Shown one piece after another: positions 25,352 through 34,261 of a stretch of DNA of 64,000 bases. Numbering within the stretch: the first letter of the stretch is position 1; each line of letters begins with the position of its first letter. Source of the DNA: Phytopseudomonas daroniae (GTDB lineage: Bacteria; Pseudomonadota; Gammaproteobacteria; Pseudomonadales; Pseudomonadaceae); the NCBI RefSeq assembly GCF_004327285.1, contig NZ_QJUI01000003.1, forward strand, positions 248,001 to 312,000, given 5' to 3'. The position numbers and the translations under genes were made by a program. The notes under the pieces were generated by a model. The model saw only the letters and a program-made list of their open reading frames with translations, did no database searches and was not told where the DNA came from.

Positions 25352-26994
25352 TACTCGCCACCTTCTTCGGCGAGCAGGGCGCCGGTTTCACGGTTGCCGA
25401 GTACGGCGTAGGCGCTGGCGCAGAACAGAGAATTGAGGCGTTTCATGTCGTCGATCAGTTCCAGATGCAGAGAGCTGGTTTCCAGACTCTTGACCACCTG
25501 GTGGTGCAGACGTTCGACATGTGAGTGGGCCACCCGGCGCTCCTGGATACGGAAGCGCCGCTTCTCGCGCAGCAATTGGCGAGCAGCATCGGCGTCAGCG
25601 GAAAAGAACACCGACAGGCCCAGGCGCAGGTTGCCCAGCAGGCGCTCGTGCAGTTCGGTGAGCTCTTCCAGGCCGCTATCGGAGAACGCGTGGCGCTGGG
25701 AGGTTTTCTCGTCCTGAATCTTGCCGAGCATACGTTCGATGATGTCGCCGGCGCGCTCCAGGTTCGCCGAGAACTCGATGATTTCGGCCCAGCGCTGGCT
25801 GTCCTGTTCGCCCAACTCCTCTTGCTGTACCTGGGCCAGGTAGAGTTTCACAGCGGTGTAGAGCGCGTCGATATCGTCGTCGAGACGGCGCAGATCCTTG
25901 CCGAGAATCGGCTGGCTGCCACGCAAGGCGTCGAGCAGATGGCCGAGCATACTGTCGACCAGGTCGCCGATGCGCAGGGTTTCGCGAACCGCGTTGGACA
26001 GCGCCAGGCTTGGCGTGGACAGCGCCGTGGGGTCGAGGTGACGGGCCCTGGCGACGGCGTTCATGTCCGGGCGATCCGGCAGTAGCCAGTTGCAGAAGCG
26101 CGCCATGAGGCCGAGGGTCGGCAGCATCAGCAGGCAGCGCAGGGTGTTGTAGAGCAGGTGGAAGCCGATCACCAGTTCCGCCGGATGCCACTCGAGGCTG
26201 TCCAGCCAGTGCACCAGTGGATCGAGTACCGGAATCACCAGCAGCAGGCCGATCAGCTTGTACAGCAGGCTGCCCAGGGCCACGCGACGCCCGGCCTGAC
26301 TCTGCATGCTGGCGTTGAGAAAGGCCAGCACGCCGCTGCCGATATTGGCGCCGATCACCAGGCCGATGGCCACCGGCAGGCCGATTACCCCGGAGCCGGT
26401 CAGCGTGGCAGTCAGCAACACGGCAGCCAGGCTGGAGTAGGAAATCAGTGCGAACAGCGCACCGACCACGGCGTCGAGCAGCAGGTCACCGGTGAGCGAG
26501 GCGAACAGCACGTGGATGCCCTTGGCCTCGGTGATCGGCGTGGCGGCGGCGACGATCAGTTGCAGGGCCAGGATCATCAGGCCCAGGCCGATGGCCACGC
26601 GGCCGAGCTGGCCGGCGCGGGTCTGCTTGCGCGAGAGGAAGAACACCACGCCGAGGAAGATCAGCAGCGGCGACAGCCAGCTGAGGTCGAAGGTCAGTAC
26701 CCGCGCCATCAAGGCGGTGCCGACGTCGGCACCGAGCATGATCGCCAGCGCCGGGGTCAGCGCCATCAAACCCTGGCCGACGAAGGAAGTGACCAGCAGT
26801 GCCGTGGCGTTGCTGCTTTGCACCAGGGCGGTCACGGCGATACCGGCGACGAACGCCATGGGCCGTTTGCCGACGTTATGGCTGAGCATGCGACGCAGCT
26901 GCGAGCCATACACCCGCAGGATGCCGGTACGCACGATATGAGTGCCCCAGATCAGCAGGGCAATGGCGGAAAGCAGATTGAGCAGAGTCAACAT
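25351..26994 (-). CDS. Na/Pi cotransporter-family protein with PhoU-like domain
   Basis: A 547-residue protein: two PNaS repeats in the first ~310 residues (GTHIVRTGILRVYGSQLRRM, GIAVTALVQSSNATALLVTS, LGADVGTALMARVLTFDL; second repeat SYSSLAAVLLTATLTGSGVI, GLVIGANIGSGVLAFLNA) with the QSSNA/QSSSA-type signature, then a PhoU-like helical C-terminus (LRIGDLVDSMLGHLLDALRG, NLERAGDIIERMLGK). Exports or imports phosphate with Na+. ATG 26992-26994 is chosen over GTG 26997, since AGGGAG lies 7 nt upstream. Confidence 0.88.
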   Translation of the reverse strand: MLTLLNLLSAIALLIWGTHIVRTGILRVYGSQLRRMLSHNVGKRPMAFVAGIAVTALVQSSNATALLVTSFVGQGLMALTPALAIMLGADVGTALMARVLTFDLSWLSPLLIFLGVVFFLSRKQTRAGQLGRVAIGLGLMILALQLIVAAATPITEAKGIHVLFASLTGDLLLDAVVGALFALISYSSLAAVLLTATLTGSGVIGLPVAIGLVIGANIGSGVLAFLNASMQSQAGRRVALGSLLYKLIGLLLVIPVLDPLVHWLDSLEWHPAELVIGFHLLYNTLRCLLMLPTLGLMARFCNWLLPDRPDMNAVARARHLDPTALSTPSLALSNAVRETLRIGDLVDSMLGHLLDALRGSQPILGKDLRRLDDDIDALYTAVKLYLAQVQQEELGEQDSQRWAEIIEFSANLERAGDIIERMLGKIQDEKTSQRHAFSDSGLEELTELHERLLGNLRLGLSVFFSADADAARQLLREKRRFRIQERRVAHSHVERLHHQVVKSLETSSLHLELIDDMKRLNSLFCASAYAVLGNRETGALLAEEGGE

Positions 26995-27309
26995 CACGCA
27001 TCTCCCTGATACGCAGGTTCGATCCCGTGACTTGGGATACTGCCGGTGACGGGCCGCTGCAGGCGCCAGTCACATACGGGCATACGGTTTGTCGAACAAG
27101 CCTTCAATTTGACTGTAGTTGCAGAGCGATGCAGCGCCTCGGCTGAGTCGAGCGCAGTTCAGTTGTCGGCAGCTGCTGACATCAGCCTCATGCAACGCGG
27201 TGATAGGCACTTGGAGGGACGACCGCCGACTAAGTTCGTAGAGGATTTCGAGCGGGCATGCGGCCTGCCGCCCGGTTCCTGCACAGGCAGGGCGCTGCGC
27301 GGCAAGCCG

Positions 27310-27456
27310 GAGGTCGGTGTGCGCCTTTTCTTGTCAGCCATGAAAAACGGAGCCAGTAGAGTGCGTGCGGAAATGTCACTGGCGGTGCAGGCATACAACC
27401 TCAAGCGAGCCATCAAGGTGCTGGGGGCGCGCCGGATGATCGAGATGCTCGCCTGA
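27310..27456 (+). pseudogene. transposase C-terminal remnant (IS1182-like)
   Basis: The end of an open frame encodes RVRAEMSLAVQAYNLKRAIK followed by VLGARRMIEMLA, close to the C-terminal signature of IS1182-family transposases (RVxTEMSLxVLAYNLKRxIxxLG). Nothing upstream matches the catalytic DDE regions and no terminal repeats are visible, so this is an old fragment. The rest of the 600-bp gap up to the terC terminator holds no convincing gene. Confidence 0.6.
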
Positions 27457-27485
27457 AAAGTCCGGTGGTGACCTTCTGAATCGCA

Positions 27486-27519
27486 CAAAAGAAAACGCCC
27501 CGAACGATGTCAGGGCGTT
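27486..27519 (-). terminator. rho-independent terminator downstream of terC
   Basis: On the minus strand AACGCCC pairs with GGGCGTT across a 12-base loop, followed by TTTCTTTT. It lies about 80 bp after the terC stop codon. Confidence 0.7.
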
Positions 27520-27602
27520 TGCCGGGTGCCAATACCTACATCAGCGGGTTTTCACACGCTCTGAGTAGATTCCGTTTTTCATGTTGCATCAGCGTAAGCC
27601 GA

Positions 27603-28376
27603 TTACTGGCCAGGAATGTCCTTGCGCAGTTTCACCGGCTCTACGTCGTCCAGTCCTTCCTTGCGGCGGCGGGCGGTACGCAGACGGATATTCAAGGCTT
27701 CCACGCCCAGCGAGAAGGCCATGGCGAAGTAGACGTAGCCCTTCGGCACGTGAACTTCGAAGCTTTCGGCGATCAGTACGGTACCGACCACGATGAGGAA
27801 CGACAGAGCCAGCACCTTCAGGCTCGGGTGCTTCTCGATGAAGTCGCTGATGGCGCCAGCGCAGAGCATCATCACCAGTACGGCAACGACGATGGCGGCG
27901 ACCATGACCGGCACATGGGAAACCATGCCGACCGCGGTGATCACCGAATCCAGCGAGAATACGATATCGATGATGGCGATCTGGATGATGGTACCGATGA
28001 AGTGCTTGGCCGCGCCCTTGGGCTGATCCATGCTTTCTTCTTCGCCTTCCAGGCTGTGATAGATCTCGCTGCTGCTCTTCCAGAGCAGGAACAGACCGCC
28101 GAAGAACAGGATCAGGTCACGGCCGGAGATGCCCTGACCGAAGACGTGGAACAGGTCGGCGGTCAGACGCATAATCCAGGTGATGGAGAGCAGCAGCAGG
28201 ATACGCGTGACCATGGCCAGGGCCAGGCCGAAGAAGCGGGTGCGCGCCTGCAGGTGTGCCGGCATGCGACTGACCAGAATTGCGATCATGATGATGTTGT
28301 CGATGCCCAGAACGATTTCCAGAGCAGTCAGAGTCAAGAAAGCAACCCAGATTTCCGGGTTGGTCAGCCATTCCAT
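27603..28376 (-). CDS. TerC-family integral membrane protein
   Basis: A 257-residue membrane protein with about seven hydrophobic segments. TerC hallmarks are WVAFLTLTALEIVLGIDNII near the N-terminus, and the second repeat QIAIIDIVFSLDSVITAVGM with paired acidic residues, the presumed metal-binding pairs. The family exports Mn2+ or resists tellurite; the ion is not readable here. C-terminal tail rich in Arg/Lys. AAGGA precedes the ATG by 7 nt, and a strong inverted repeat lies 30-67 bp upstream. Confidence 0.88.
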   Translation of the reverse strand: MEWLTNPEIWVAFLTLTALEIVLGIDNIIMIAILVSRMPAHLQARTRFFGLALAMVTRILLLLSITWIMRLTADLFHVFGQGISGRDLILFFGGLFLLWKSSSEIYHSLEGEEESMDQPKGAAKHFIGTIIQIAIIDIVFSLDSVITAVGMVSHVPVMVAAIVVAVLVMMLCAGAISDFIEKHPSLKVLALSFLIVVGTVLIAESFEVHVPKGYVYFAMAFSLGVEALNIRLRTARRRKEGLDDVEPVKLRKDIPGQ

Positions 28377-28405
28377 TAGAGGTTCCTTGCAGGTGATTGA
28401 ATGCC

Positions 28406-28443
28406 TGGCGCTAATGCGGCCAAGAGGCCGAATTCTAGCGCCA
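28406..28443 (-). promoter_or_regulatory. nested inverted repeat in front of terC
   Basis: Minus strand: TGGCGCTA and TAGCGCCA are perfect 8-bp arms enclosing a second perfect hairpin, CGGCC-TCTT-GGCCG. The left arm runs into TAGAAT, a possible -10 element, with TTGACG 21 bp further upstream. It could be an operator overlapping the promoter or a structured leader. There is no U-tract, so it is not a terminator. Confidence 0.55.
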
Positions 28444-28476
28444 GTGGTGTGAAAATTTCGTCAAAATGTTCGCGCG

Positions 28477-28677
28477 TCAGCTACCAAATAGTGGAAATAC
28501 ACCCAGTACCAGTGCCGTGACCAGGATGGTCATGCACAGCAGTGCTGCCCACTTCAGGGTGAAACGTTGCAGGTCGCGAACTCGATCTTCGCCAGGCCGA
28601 TCAGCAGATAGGCCGCAGGTACGGGCCGAAGGTATCAGGGATGACCGCCAGCAGGCTCTTGGACATTTATTGCCCAC
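28477..28677 (-). pseudogene. C-terminal remnant of a permease, with frameshifts
   Basis: The minus strand carries fragments in different frames: MSKSLLAVIPDTFGPYL, then AYLLIGLAKIEF, then DLQRFTLKWAALLCMTILVT and ALVLGVFPLFGS to a stop. Joined, they look like the last ~65 residues of a 12-helix carrier; the QRFTLKWA pattern reminded me of CitMHS citrate transporters, but that is weak. The open frame alone has no sensible N-terminus. Confidence 0.4.
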
Positions 28678-28700
28678 TAGGAAATCTATATCTGGTAGCC

Positions 28701-28765
28701 CGTAGGATGGGTCGGGCCGTGCAGGTGAAACCCATCAACTGCCGATGGGTTGTACCCATCCTACG
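28701..28765. repeat. family B repeat (GTAGGATGGG type)
   Basis: Bounded by cgtaggatgggtcgggccg and gggttgtacccatcctacg, with caggtgaaacccatcaactg in the middle. Same GGATGGG subtype as 28868-28918 and 35059-35109. Confidence 0.75.
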
Positions 28766-28832
28766 ACCTACTTGCGTACTCGTGAAGTTCGGGGTGAACG
28801 ACATGCGTGGGCTGCTACAAGGCGTAAGCAGA

Positions 28833-28918
28833 TGTAGGGTGGATGACGCTCTTTTCATCCACCAGCCCGTAGGATGGGTGAAACCCATCAATTTCCGATG
28901 GGTTTCACCCATCCTACG
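28833..28918. repeat. two fused family B repeats plus a family A end
   Basis: A GTAGGGTGG unit (tgtagggtggatgacgctct, ttcatccacc) runs directly into a GTAGGATGGG unit (28868-28918: cgtaggatgggtgaaaccca and its complement). A further 50 bp on, 28966-28987 (gaagatcatgaacagattct) resembles a lone family A right end and abuts the stop codon of the AEC transporter gene. The order B-B-A mirrors the nested repeats elsewhere in the window. Confidence 0.7.
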
Positions 28919-28984
28919 ACCGTCCGCTTGCGCCACTTTGCTGCCTAAATACCAGAAACCTGCCTTGAAGATCATGAACAGATT

Positions 28985-29899
28985 CTAAAGCACGCGCTCC
29001 AGTAGATAGAGCATCCCTACCAGCGAAGCGGCGGCGAGCAGATGCTGCAGGGTGATGATGCCCGCCATCAGATTTCCATCGCCGCCCAACTGGCGAGTGA
29101 GCACGTAAGAGGTTGGCGCGGTAGGCAGGGCGAAGAACAGTACCAGCACGGTGCTCTCCATCGCAGGCAGTTGCAGTGCATAAGCGACAGCGAAGGCCAG
29201 CAGCGGCATCAGCAGCAGGCGCAGCAGGCTGTTCCAGGCCAGGGCTGGAACTTCGCCGCCCAGCTGTTCCGGTTTCAGCGCCGCGCCGACGCACAGCAAA
29301 CCCAGTGGCAGGCTGGCGGCGGCGAGCAGGCTCAACAGGCGGTCGCTGCCGCCAGGCAGACCCAGGCCACTGATGTTGACCAGGGCGCCGGCCAGGCAGG
29401 CGAGGATCAGAGGGTTGCGGATGATCGGCAGCAACAGGCTGCGCACGCTGACGCCGCGCTCGGCGGTCAGCGACCAGACCGACAGCACGTTGACCGCTGG
29501 CACCATCAGCGCCAGCATCAGCGCGGCCAGGGTCAGGCCTGGCTGGCCGAACAGGCTGCCCACTGCAGCCAGGCCCAGGTAGGTGTTGAAACGCAGGATG
29601 CCCTGGCTGAACGCGCCGAAGCGCGCCGCCGGCCAGCCACGCAGACGGCGCACGATCAACAGTGCCAGCCAGGCGATACCCAGGCCGAGCAGCACGGCTA
29701 ATGCCAGACGCGGCAGTTGCGGGTTGTCCAGTGGCGCGGTGGCCAGGCTGTTGAACAGCAGGGCAGGGAACAGAATGAAGTAGTTGAGACGCTCGGCGCC
29801 GGGCCAGAAGGCTTCGCTGGGGAAGCCGCGACGACGCAGTTCATAGCCGCTGACGATCAGCGCGAAGAGTGGCCAGAGGGCCAGAAGCAGGTCAGTCAC
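28985..29899 (-). CDS. AEC-family (auxin efflux carrier) transporter
   Basis: A 304-residue, ~10-helix membrane protein. AEC features include LLALWPLFALIVSGYELRR at the N-terminus, LNYFILFPALLFNSLATAPL with the NPA/LFP region, SQGILRFNTYLGLAAVGSLF, the central RNPLILACLAGALVNISGLG and FFALPTAPTSYVLTRQLGGD. Substrates in the family include malonate and other carboxylates. Divergent from nicS across a 159-bp gap, but no link to nicotinate degradation can be shown. Confidence 0.88.
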   Translation of the reverse strand: MTDLLLALWPLFALIVSGYELRRRGFPSEAFWPGAERLNYFILFPALLFNSLATAPLDNPQLPRLALAVLLGLGIAWLALLIVRRLRGWPAARFGAFSQGILRFNTYLGLAAVGSLFGQPGLTLAALMLALMVPAVNVLSVWSLTAERGVSVRSLLLPIIRNPLILACLAGALVNISGLGLPGGSDRLLSLLAAASLPLGLLCVGAALKPEQLGGEVPALAWNSLLRLLLMPLLAFAVAYALQLPAMESTVLVLFFALPTAPTSYVLTRQLGGDGNLMAGIITLQHLLAAASLVGMLYLLERVL

Positions 29900-30058
29900 G
29901 GGAGCCCCCGGTGGTGGTGGGCGCCTATCTTCGCCAGCGTTTGCCGATCATGCAAGCCGTCGGGGTGGTGGGGTAGACGCGTCGCAGCCAGGTGAGCGTC
30001 TTGGAGCGGATGTTGCCGATGACGCATACTTCGCTTCCCTTTCCTCTGCGGAGTACCC

Positions 30059-30706
30059 ATGGACAAGCCCAAGAGCGGCACCCGGGTCGCCCAGGCCGAT
30101 CGCAGCCGTGCGGCGATTCTCAAGGCCGCCGTCAGCCTGTTCAGCCGCCAGGGCTATGCCGGAGCCCGCACCGAGCAGATCGCCAGCCTGGCCAAGTGCA
30201 ACGAGCGGATGATCTATTACTACTTCGGCAGCAAGGATCAGCTGTTCGTCTGCGTGCTGGAGTCCATCTACGAGCGTTTCAATCGCGCCGAGGCGCGTCA
30301 GCGCTTCGACCTGAGCCGACCCGAGGAGGCCGTGCGCCAGATGGTTACCTTCATCTGGGGCTATTACCTCAAGCACCCGGAGTTCATCACCATCCTGGGC
30401 ACGGAAAATCTGCTCAAGGGCGTGCACGCGCGCAAGTCCGGCAACCTGCGCGCGCTGTCCGGCAAGGCCGTCGGCGTGCTGCAGCCGATCATCCGGGCAG
30501 GGCAGGAGCAGGGGCTGTTCCGTGAGGATATCGAGCTCAACCACGTCTACCTGATGATTGCCTCGCTGTGCTACTTCTACAACTCCAACCTGCACACCCT
30601 CAGTTGCTTTCTCGACGACGGCCTGGCCACTGCCGAACAGAAGCAGCGCTGGCTGGATTTCATCTGCGATCTGGTGCTGCGTGGCCTGCGCCGCGTGCAC
30701 GGTTGA
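30059..30706 (+). CDS. nicS: TetR-family regulator NicS
   Basis: A 215-residue TetR protein: helix-turn-helix at about residues 17-62 (RAAILKAAVSLFSRQGYAGA, TEQIASLAKCNERMIYYYFG, SKDQLF), then a helical ligand domain. In P. putida, NicS represses nicAB and responds to nicotinate and 6-hydroxynicotinate. Here it is convergent with nicB, 6 bp between stops, the expected position, and the candidate operators lie before nicA. GGAG precedes the ATG. Confidence 0.85.
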   Translation: MDKPKSGTRVAQADRSRAAILKAAVSLFSRQGYAGARTEQIASLAKCNERMIYYYFGSKDQLFVCVLESIYERFNRAEARQRFDLSRPEEAVRQMVTFIWGYYLKHPEFITILGTENLLKGVHARKSGNLRALSGKAVGVLQPIIRAGQEQGLFREDIELNHVYLMIASLCYFYNSNLHTLSCFLDDGLATAEQKQRWLDFICDLVLRGLRRVHG

Positions 30707-30712
30707 CGGTGA

Positions 30713-33700
30713 TCAGTGGCTGCCGGGGTTGGCGCGGACATGGGCAACTTTCTCGGTCAGGCCGTTCCAGGCCGGGCGTTCGCTGGCGAAGCGGTGGCGT
30801 AGATAAGCGACCAGCTCCGCCACCTGGCGATCACTGAAGCTGTCCTTGAAGGCCGGCATGTAGCCCAGCTCCGGGGTGGCTGGTTTGTCGATGCCATGCA
30901 GGATGACGTTCAGCAGGTTGTCCGGTATCGCGCTATGCACGTTGCTGTTGACTGCCATCGACGGGCTCACGCCGAACAGCTTGGGGCCGAGACCATCGCT
31001 GTGGCAGGCCTGGCAGGCACCTTCGAACGTGCGCTGGCCGCGGGCCAGCGCCAGGGCATCGGGTGCATTGGCGGTGCTTGCGGTCGTTGTCTGCGGTGCG
31101 GGCGCATCGAGCGATATCAGGTAGTTGGCGATGGCCTGCACATCGCTTTTGGGCAACGTCGCCAGTTCGCTGACCACTGGCCCCATGGGCCCTGCCGCCA
31201 CGCCATGGCGCTCGGAAAAGCCGCTACTCAGGTAGTCGCTGAGCTCGGCCTCCGTCCAGGGTGTGGCGTTGCTGCGCAGGCCGCTGAGTGCCGGTGCTTC
31301 CCAACCATCGACCATGCCGCCGGCGAGAAACGACTGGCCGCTTTTTTCTGCCCCCAGCAGGTTGCGTGGCGAGTGACAGGCCGCGCAGTGGCCCAGGCCG
31401 TTGACCAGGTAGGCGCCACGATTCCATTGCTCGCTGCGCGTGGTGTCGGCCTGGTACTCGCCACGCCCGAGAAACAGCGCGTTCCAGCCGGCCATCAGTG
31501 GGCGGATGTTGAACGGGAAGCTCATCCGGTTGGCCTGGGCTGGCTGCTTCACCGGTGTTTGCGACATCAGGTAGGCGTATAGCGCCTGCATGTCGGTGTC
31601 GTTGATGTTGCGAAACGCCGTATAGGGAAAGGCCGGGTACAGGTGGCGGCCATCACGGCTGATGCCCTCGCGCATGGCACGTTCGAAGGCGCCGAAGGAC
31701 CAGGAGCCGATACCCGTTTCACGATCCGGGGTGATGTTGGTGCTGTACAGCGTGCCGAAGGGCGTATCTATGGCCAGGCCGCCGGCGTTGGTGACGCCGT
31801 CCGGGGCGGTGTGGCAAACCGCGCAGTCGCCAGCGGCCGCCAGCAGGCGACCGCGCTCCAGGGTGGCGGCAGACCAGGTTGCCGATGCCGCTGGTGCCAC
31901 TGGAGCGATTTCCGCACGCCAGGGCAGGGCGGTAGTCAGCAGCCCCAGCGTCGCGCCAAACACCCCGGCCAACCCGCCGAGCCACCATTTGCCATGCTTG
32001 CTGGCGGCGGGTGAAGCTGGCGTTGCGGCGCCGCCTGCTTCGCCACCATTGAGTGCGGCGCGAACCCGTTCGGCGGTGATCGGCAACTCGCGAAAGCGCA
32101 GGCCGGTGGCGTCATAGATGGCATTGGCGATGGCCGCCGCGCTCGGCACCGAAGCCGATTCGCCGCTGCCCATGGGCGGCTCCGTCTGCCTTGGCATCAT
32201 CATCACATCGATGGCAGGCACTTCGGGAAAGGTCAGGATCGGGTAGGTGCCCCATTCGGTGCTGGCGACCCGGGATTCCTCGAACTGCACCTGCTCCTTG
32301 AGTACCCGGCTGGTGGACTGCACCACATTGCCGTGGATCTGATGACGCACACCCTCGGGGTTGATCATCATGCCGGCGTCGTGGCCGATCACCACGCGGG
32401 TAACCGCCACCTCGCCGGTGCGCTTGTCCACGGCCACATCGGCGACCCAGGCCGCCCAGGCGGCGCCGAAGCCGGGAAACTTGCTGTGGATATAGCGGGC
32501 ATAGGCGAAGCCGCGACCGCGCAGCACGTCACCCTCGGCAGGCGTCTGCTGTGGCTGGGTTCTGGGTTGCCAGTCGGCGCGTTCGGCAGTGGCCTGAATC
32601 AGATCCTTGGCGCGAGGGTCGTCCAGGTGCTGCAGCCGGTATTGAACGGGATCTACCCCGGCGGCGAATGCCAGTTCGTCGATGTACGACTCGTGGGCGA
32701 AGCTGTTCGGCATGGCGGAAACGCCGCGCATCCAGGATGCACGCACCAGCGGCGCCATGTCGTTGATGGTGACGCGCATGTGCGCGTAGTCGTACGGCGG
32801 GATCGAGGTGCGGTCGCCCATCTCGAACATCATCGGCAGCGGTTCGACACGGCCGGTGAGCAGCAGCGCCAGGGTCGGCGCGCCGTTGGACGGATAGCTG
32901 GTCTGAAAGTCATAGGCGCTGATGCTGCCATCGGCGTTCAGGCCGCCGTCCACCTCCATCAACTGGGCCGTGCCCTTGGGCTCCCACAGGTGTTCCTGCT
33001 CGCGGGTCAGCTGCACCCGTACCGGTTTGCCCACCGCGCGTGACAGCAGCAGGGCGTCGGCGCAAACATCGTCGGCGCAGTTGCGTCCATAGCACCCCGC
33101 AGCTTCCATGCGGATCACTTCGATCTGATTTTCATCGCACTCCAGCAGCCAGGCCAGATCGGCGCGCAACAGATGAGGATTCTGGGTGCCGGACCAGACC
33201 CGCGAATGTTGTTCCTGATAATCGGCCAGGGCGCAGGATGGGCCGATCGAGGCGTGCAACTGATACGGCCACAGATAGCTGCGGGTCAGTCGCTGATCGG
33301 CACTGGCCAATGCCTGCTCGACGTCACCCTTGTCCAGCACGGTACGGGCGATGCGCGGGTTATCGCGGATCGCCTGGGCCACGTCGCGCATGTCGGGCAG
33401 CTTGTGTGTCCAGGGCTTCCAATCGATCTTCAACTGCTGCGCGGCGCGGATGGCCTGTTCCTCGCGCTCGGCGACCACGCCGACGAAGTCGCGAATCACC
33501 ACCACGGCGACGATGCCGGGGATGTCGGCGATGGAGTTTTCGTCGACCGCCAGCAGGCTGTTGCCGACGAACTCGCCGCTATCGTAGCCGGCGTACGGTG
33601 GGCGCACCACTCGGCCATGCAGCATGCCGGGCAAGCGCATGTCGTGGACGTAGGTGAGTTCACCGGTAGCCTTGGCCGGGATATCCACACGCGCGGCGCC

Positions 33701-34261
33701 CTGGCCGACCAGGCGATACTCGTTCGCCGGTTTGAGGGGGGCGTCGCCGCTGATGTGCAGGCGGATGTGCTGGCCGGCGACCAGTTCGCCGAAGCTCAAC
33801 TGGCGGCCGTCAGGGTGGCGGAAGTAGCCGCGTTCCAGGGTGAGCTGCTCGCTGTTCGTCTGCCAGCGCTCGCTGGCCAGTTGGTTCAGGTGCCGCCGTG
33901 CTTCGGCGGCGGCATTACGCAGCGGTACGGCGCTGATCTGGATGGTGGCGCTGGCGATGGTAGCGCCCTGGTTGGGTGCGCGTTCGGTGTCACCGAGCAC
34001 CATCTCCACCTGCTCCAGATCCAGGTTCAGTTCCTCGGCGACGATCTGCGCCAACGAAGTGCGGATGCCGGTACCCAGGTCGACGTGGCCGTTGAAGGCA
34101 TACACCTGGTCTTCGCCCGTGATGGCCAGGAACAAACCCAGTTCCCTGGGCTTGGCTTCGGCACTCTGGCCTTTGGGCATGGGCCCGGAGGGCGGCTGGA
34201 TGGTATCGACCACCAACAGTACATCCTGGCGTTCGAGCCATTGGTCACGAGTCAGGCGCAT
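30713..34261 (-). CDS. nicB: nicotinate dehydrogenase subunit B (molybdopterin/triheme)
   Basis: An 1182-residue subunit of nicotinate hydroxylase, which converts nicotinate to 6-hydroxynicotinate. About residues 1-740 are a molybdopterin domain of the xanthine oxidase/IorB type (GHVDLGTGIRTSLAQIVAEE, YAGYDSGEFVGNSLLAV, SYPSNGAP, MGSGESASVPSAAAIANAIY). A transmembrane helix (WWLGGLAGVFGATLGLLTTA) follows, then three CxxCH heme motifs: GDCAVCHTAP, GHCAACHSPRN, GACQACHSDGLG. This fits electron transfer to the respiratory chain. ATG 34259-34261 (MRLTRDQW) overlaps nicA by 10 bp; the frame stays open upstream only because it shadows nicA. Confidence 0.95.
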   Translation of the reverse strand: MRLTRDQWLERQDVLLVVDTIQPPSGPMPKGQSAEAKPRELGLFLAITGEDQVYAFNGHVDLGTGIRTSLAQIVAEELNLDLEQVEMVLGDTERAPNQGATIASATIQISAVPLRNAAAEARRHLNQLASERWQTNSEQLTLERGYFRHPDGRQLSFGELVAGQHIRLHISGDAPLKPANEYRLVGQGAARVDIPAKATGELTYVHDMRLPGMLHGRVVRPPYAGYDSGEFVGNSLLAVDENSIADIPGIVAVVVIRDFVGVVAEREEQAIRAAQQLKIDWKPWTHKLPDMRDVAQAIRDNPRIARTVLDKGDVEQALASADQRLTRSYLWPYQLHASIGPSCALADYQEQHSRVWSGTQNPHLLRADLAWLLECDENQIEVIRMEAAGCYGRNCADDVCADALLLSRAVGKPVRVQLTREQEHLWEPKGTAQLMEVDGGLNADGSISAYDFQTSYPSNGAPTLALLLTGRVEPLPMMFEMGDRTSIPPYDYAHMRVTINDMAPLVRASWMRGVSAMPNSFAHESYIDELAFAAGVDPVQYRLQHLDDPRAKDLIQATAERADWQPRTQPQQTPAEGDVLRGRGFAYARYIHSKFPGFGAAWAAWVADVAVDKRTGEVAVTRVVIGHDAGMMINPEGVRHQIHGNVVQSTSRVLKEQVQFEESRVASTEWGTYPILTFPEVPAIDVMMMPRQTEPPMGSGESASVPSAAAIANAIYDATGLRFRELPITAERVRAALNGGEAGGAATPASPAASKHGKWWLGGLAGVFGATLGLLTTALPWRAEIAPVAPAASATWSAATLERGRLLAAAGDCAVCHTAPDGVTNAGGLAIDTPFGTLYSTNITPDRETGIGSWSFGAFERAMREGISRDGRHLYPAFPYTAFRNINDTDMQALYAYLMSQTPVKQPAQANRMSFPFNIRPLMAGWNALFLGRGEYQADTTRSEQWNRGAYLVNGLGHCAACHSPRNLLGAEKSGQSFLAGGMVDGWEAPALSGLRSNATPWTEAELSDYLSSGFSERHGVAAGPMGPVVSELATLPKSDVQAIANYLISLDAPAPQTTTASTANAPDALALARGQRTFEGACQACHSDGLGPKLFGVSPSMAVNSNVHSAIPDNLLNVILHGIDKPATPELGYMPAFKDSFSDRQVAELVAYLRHRFASERPAWNGLTEKVAHVRANPGSH

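Noticed and set aside
28701..28918. CRISPR-like cluster of similar short repeats
   Set aside because: The units are inverted repeats without unique equal-length spacers and without cas genes; they belong to the dispersed family B.
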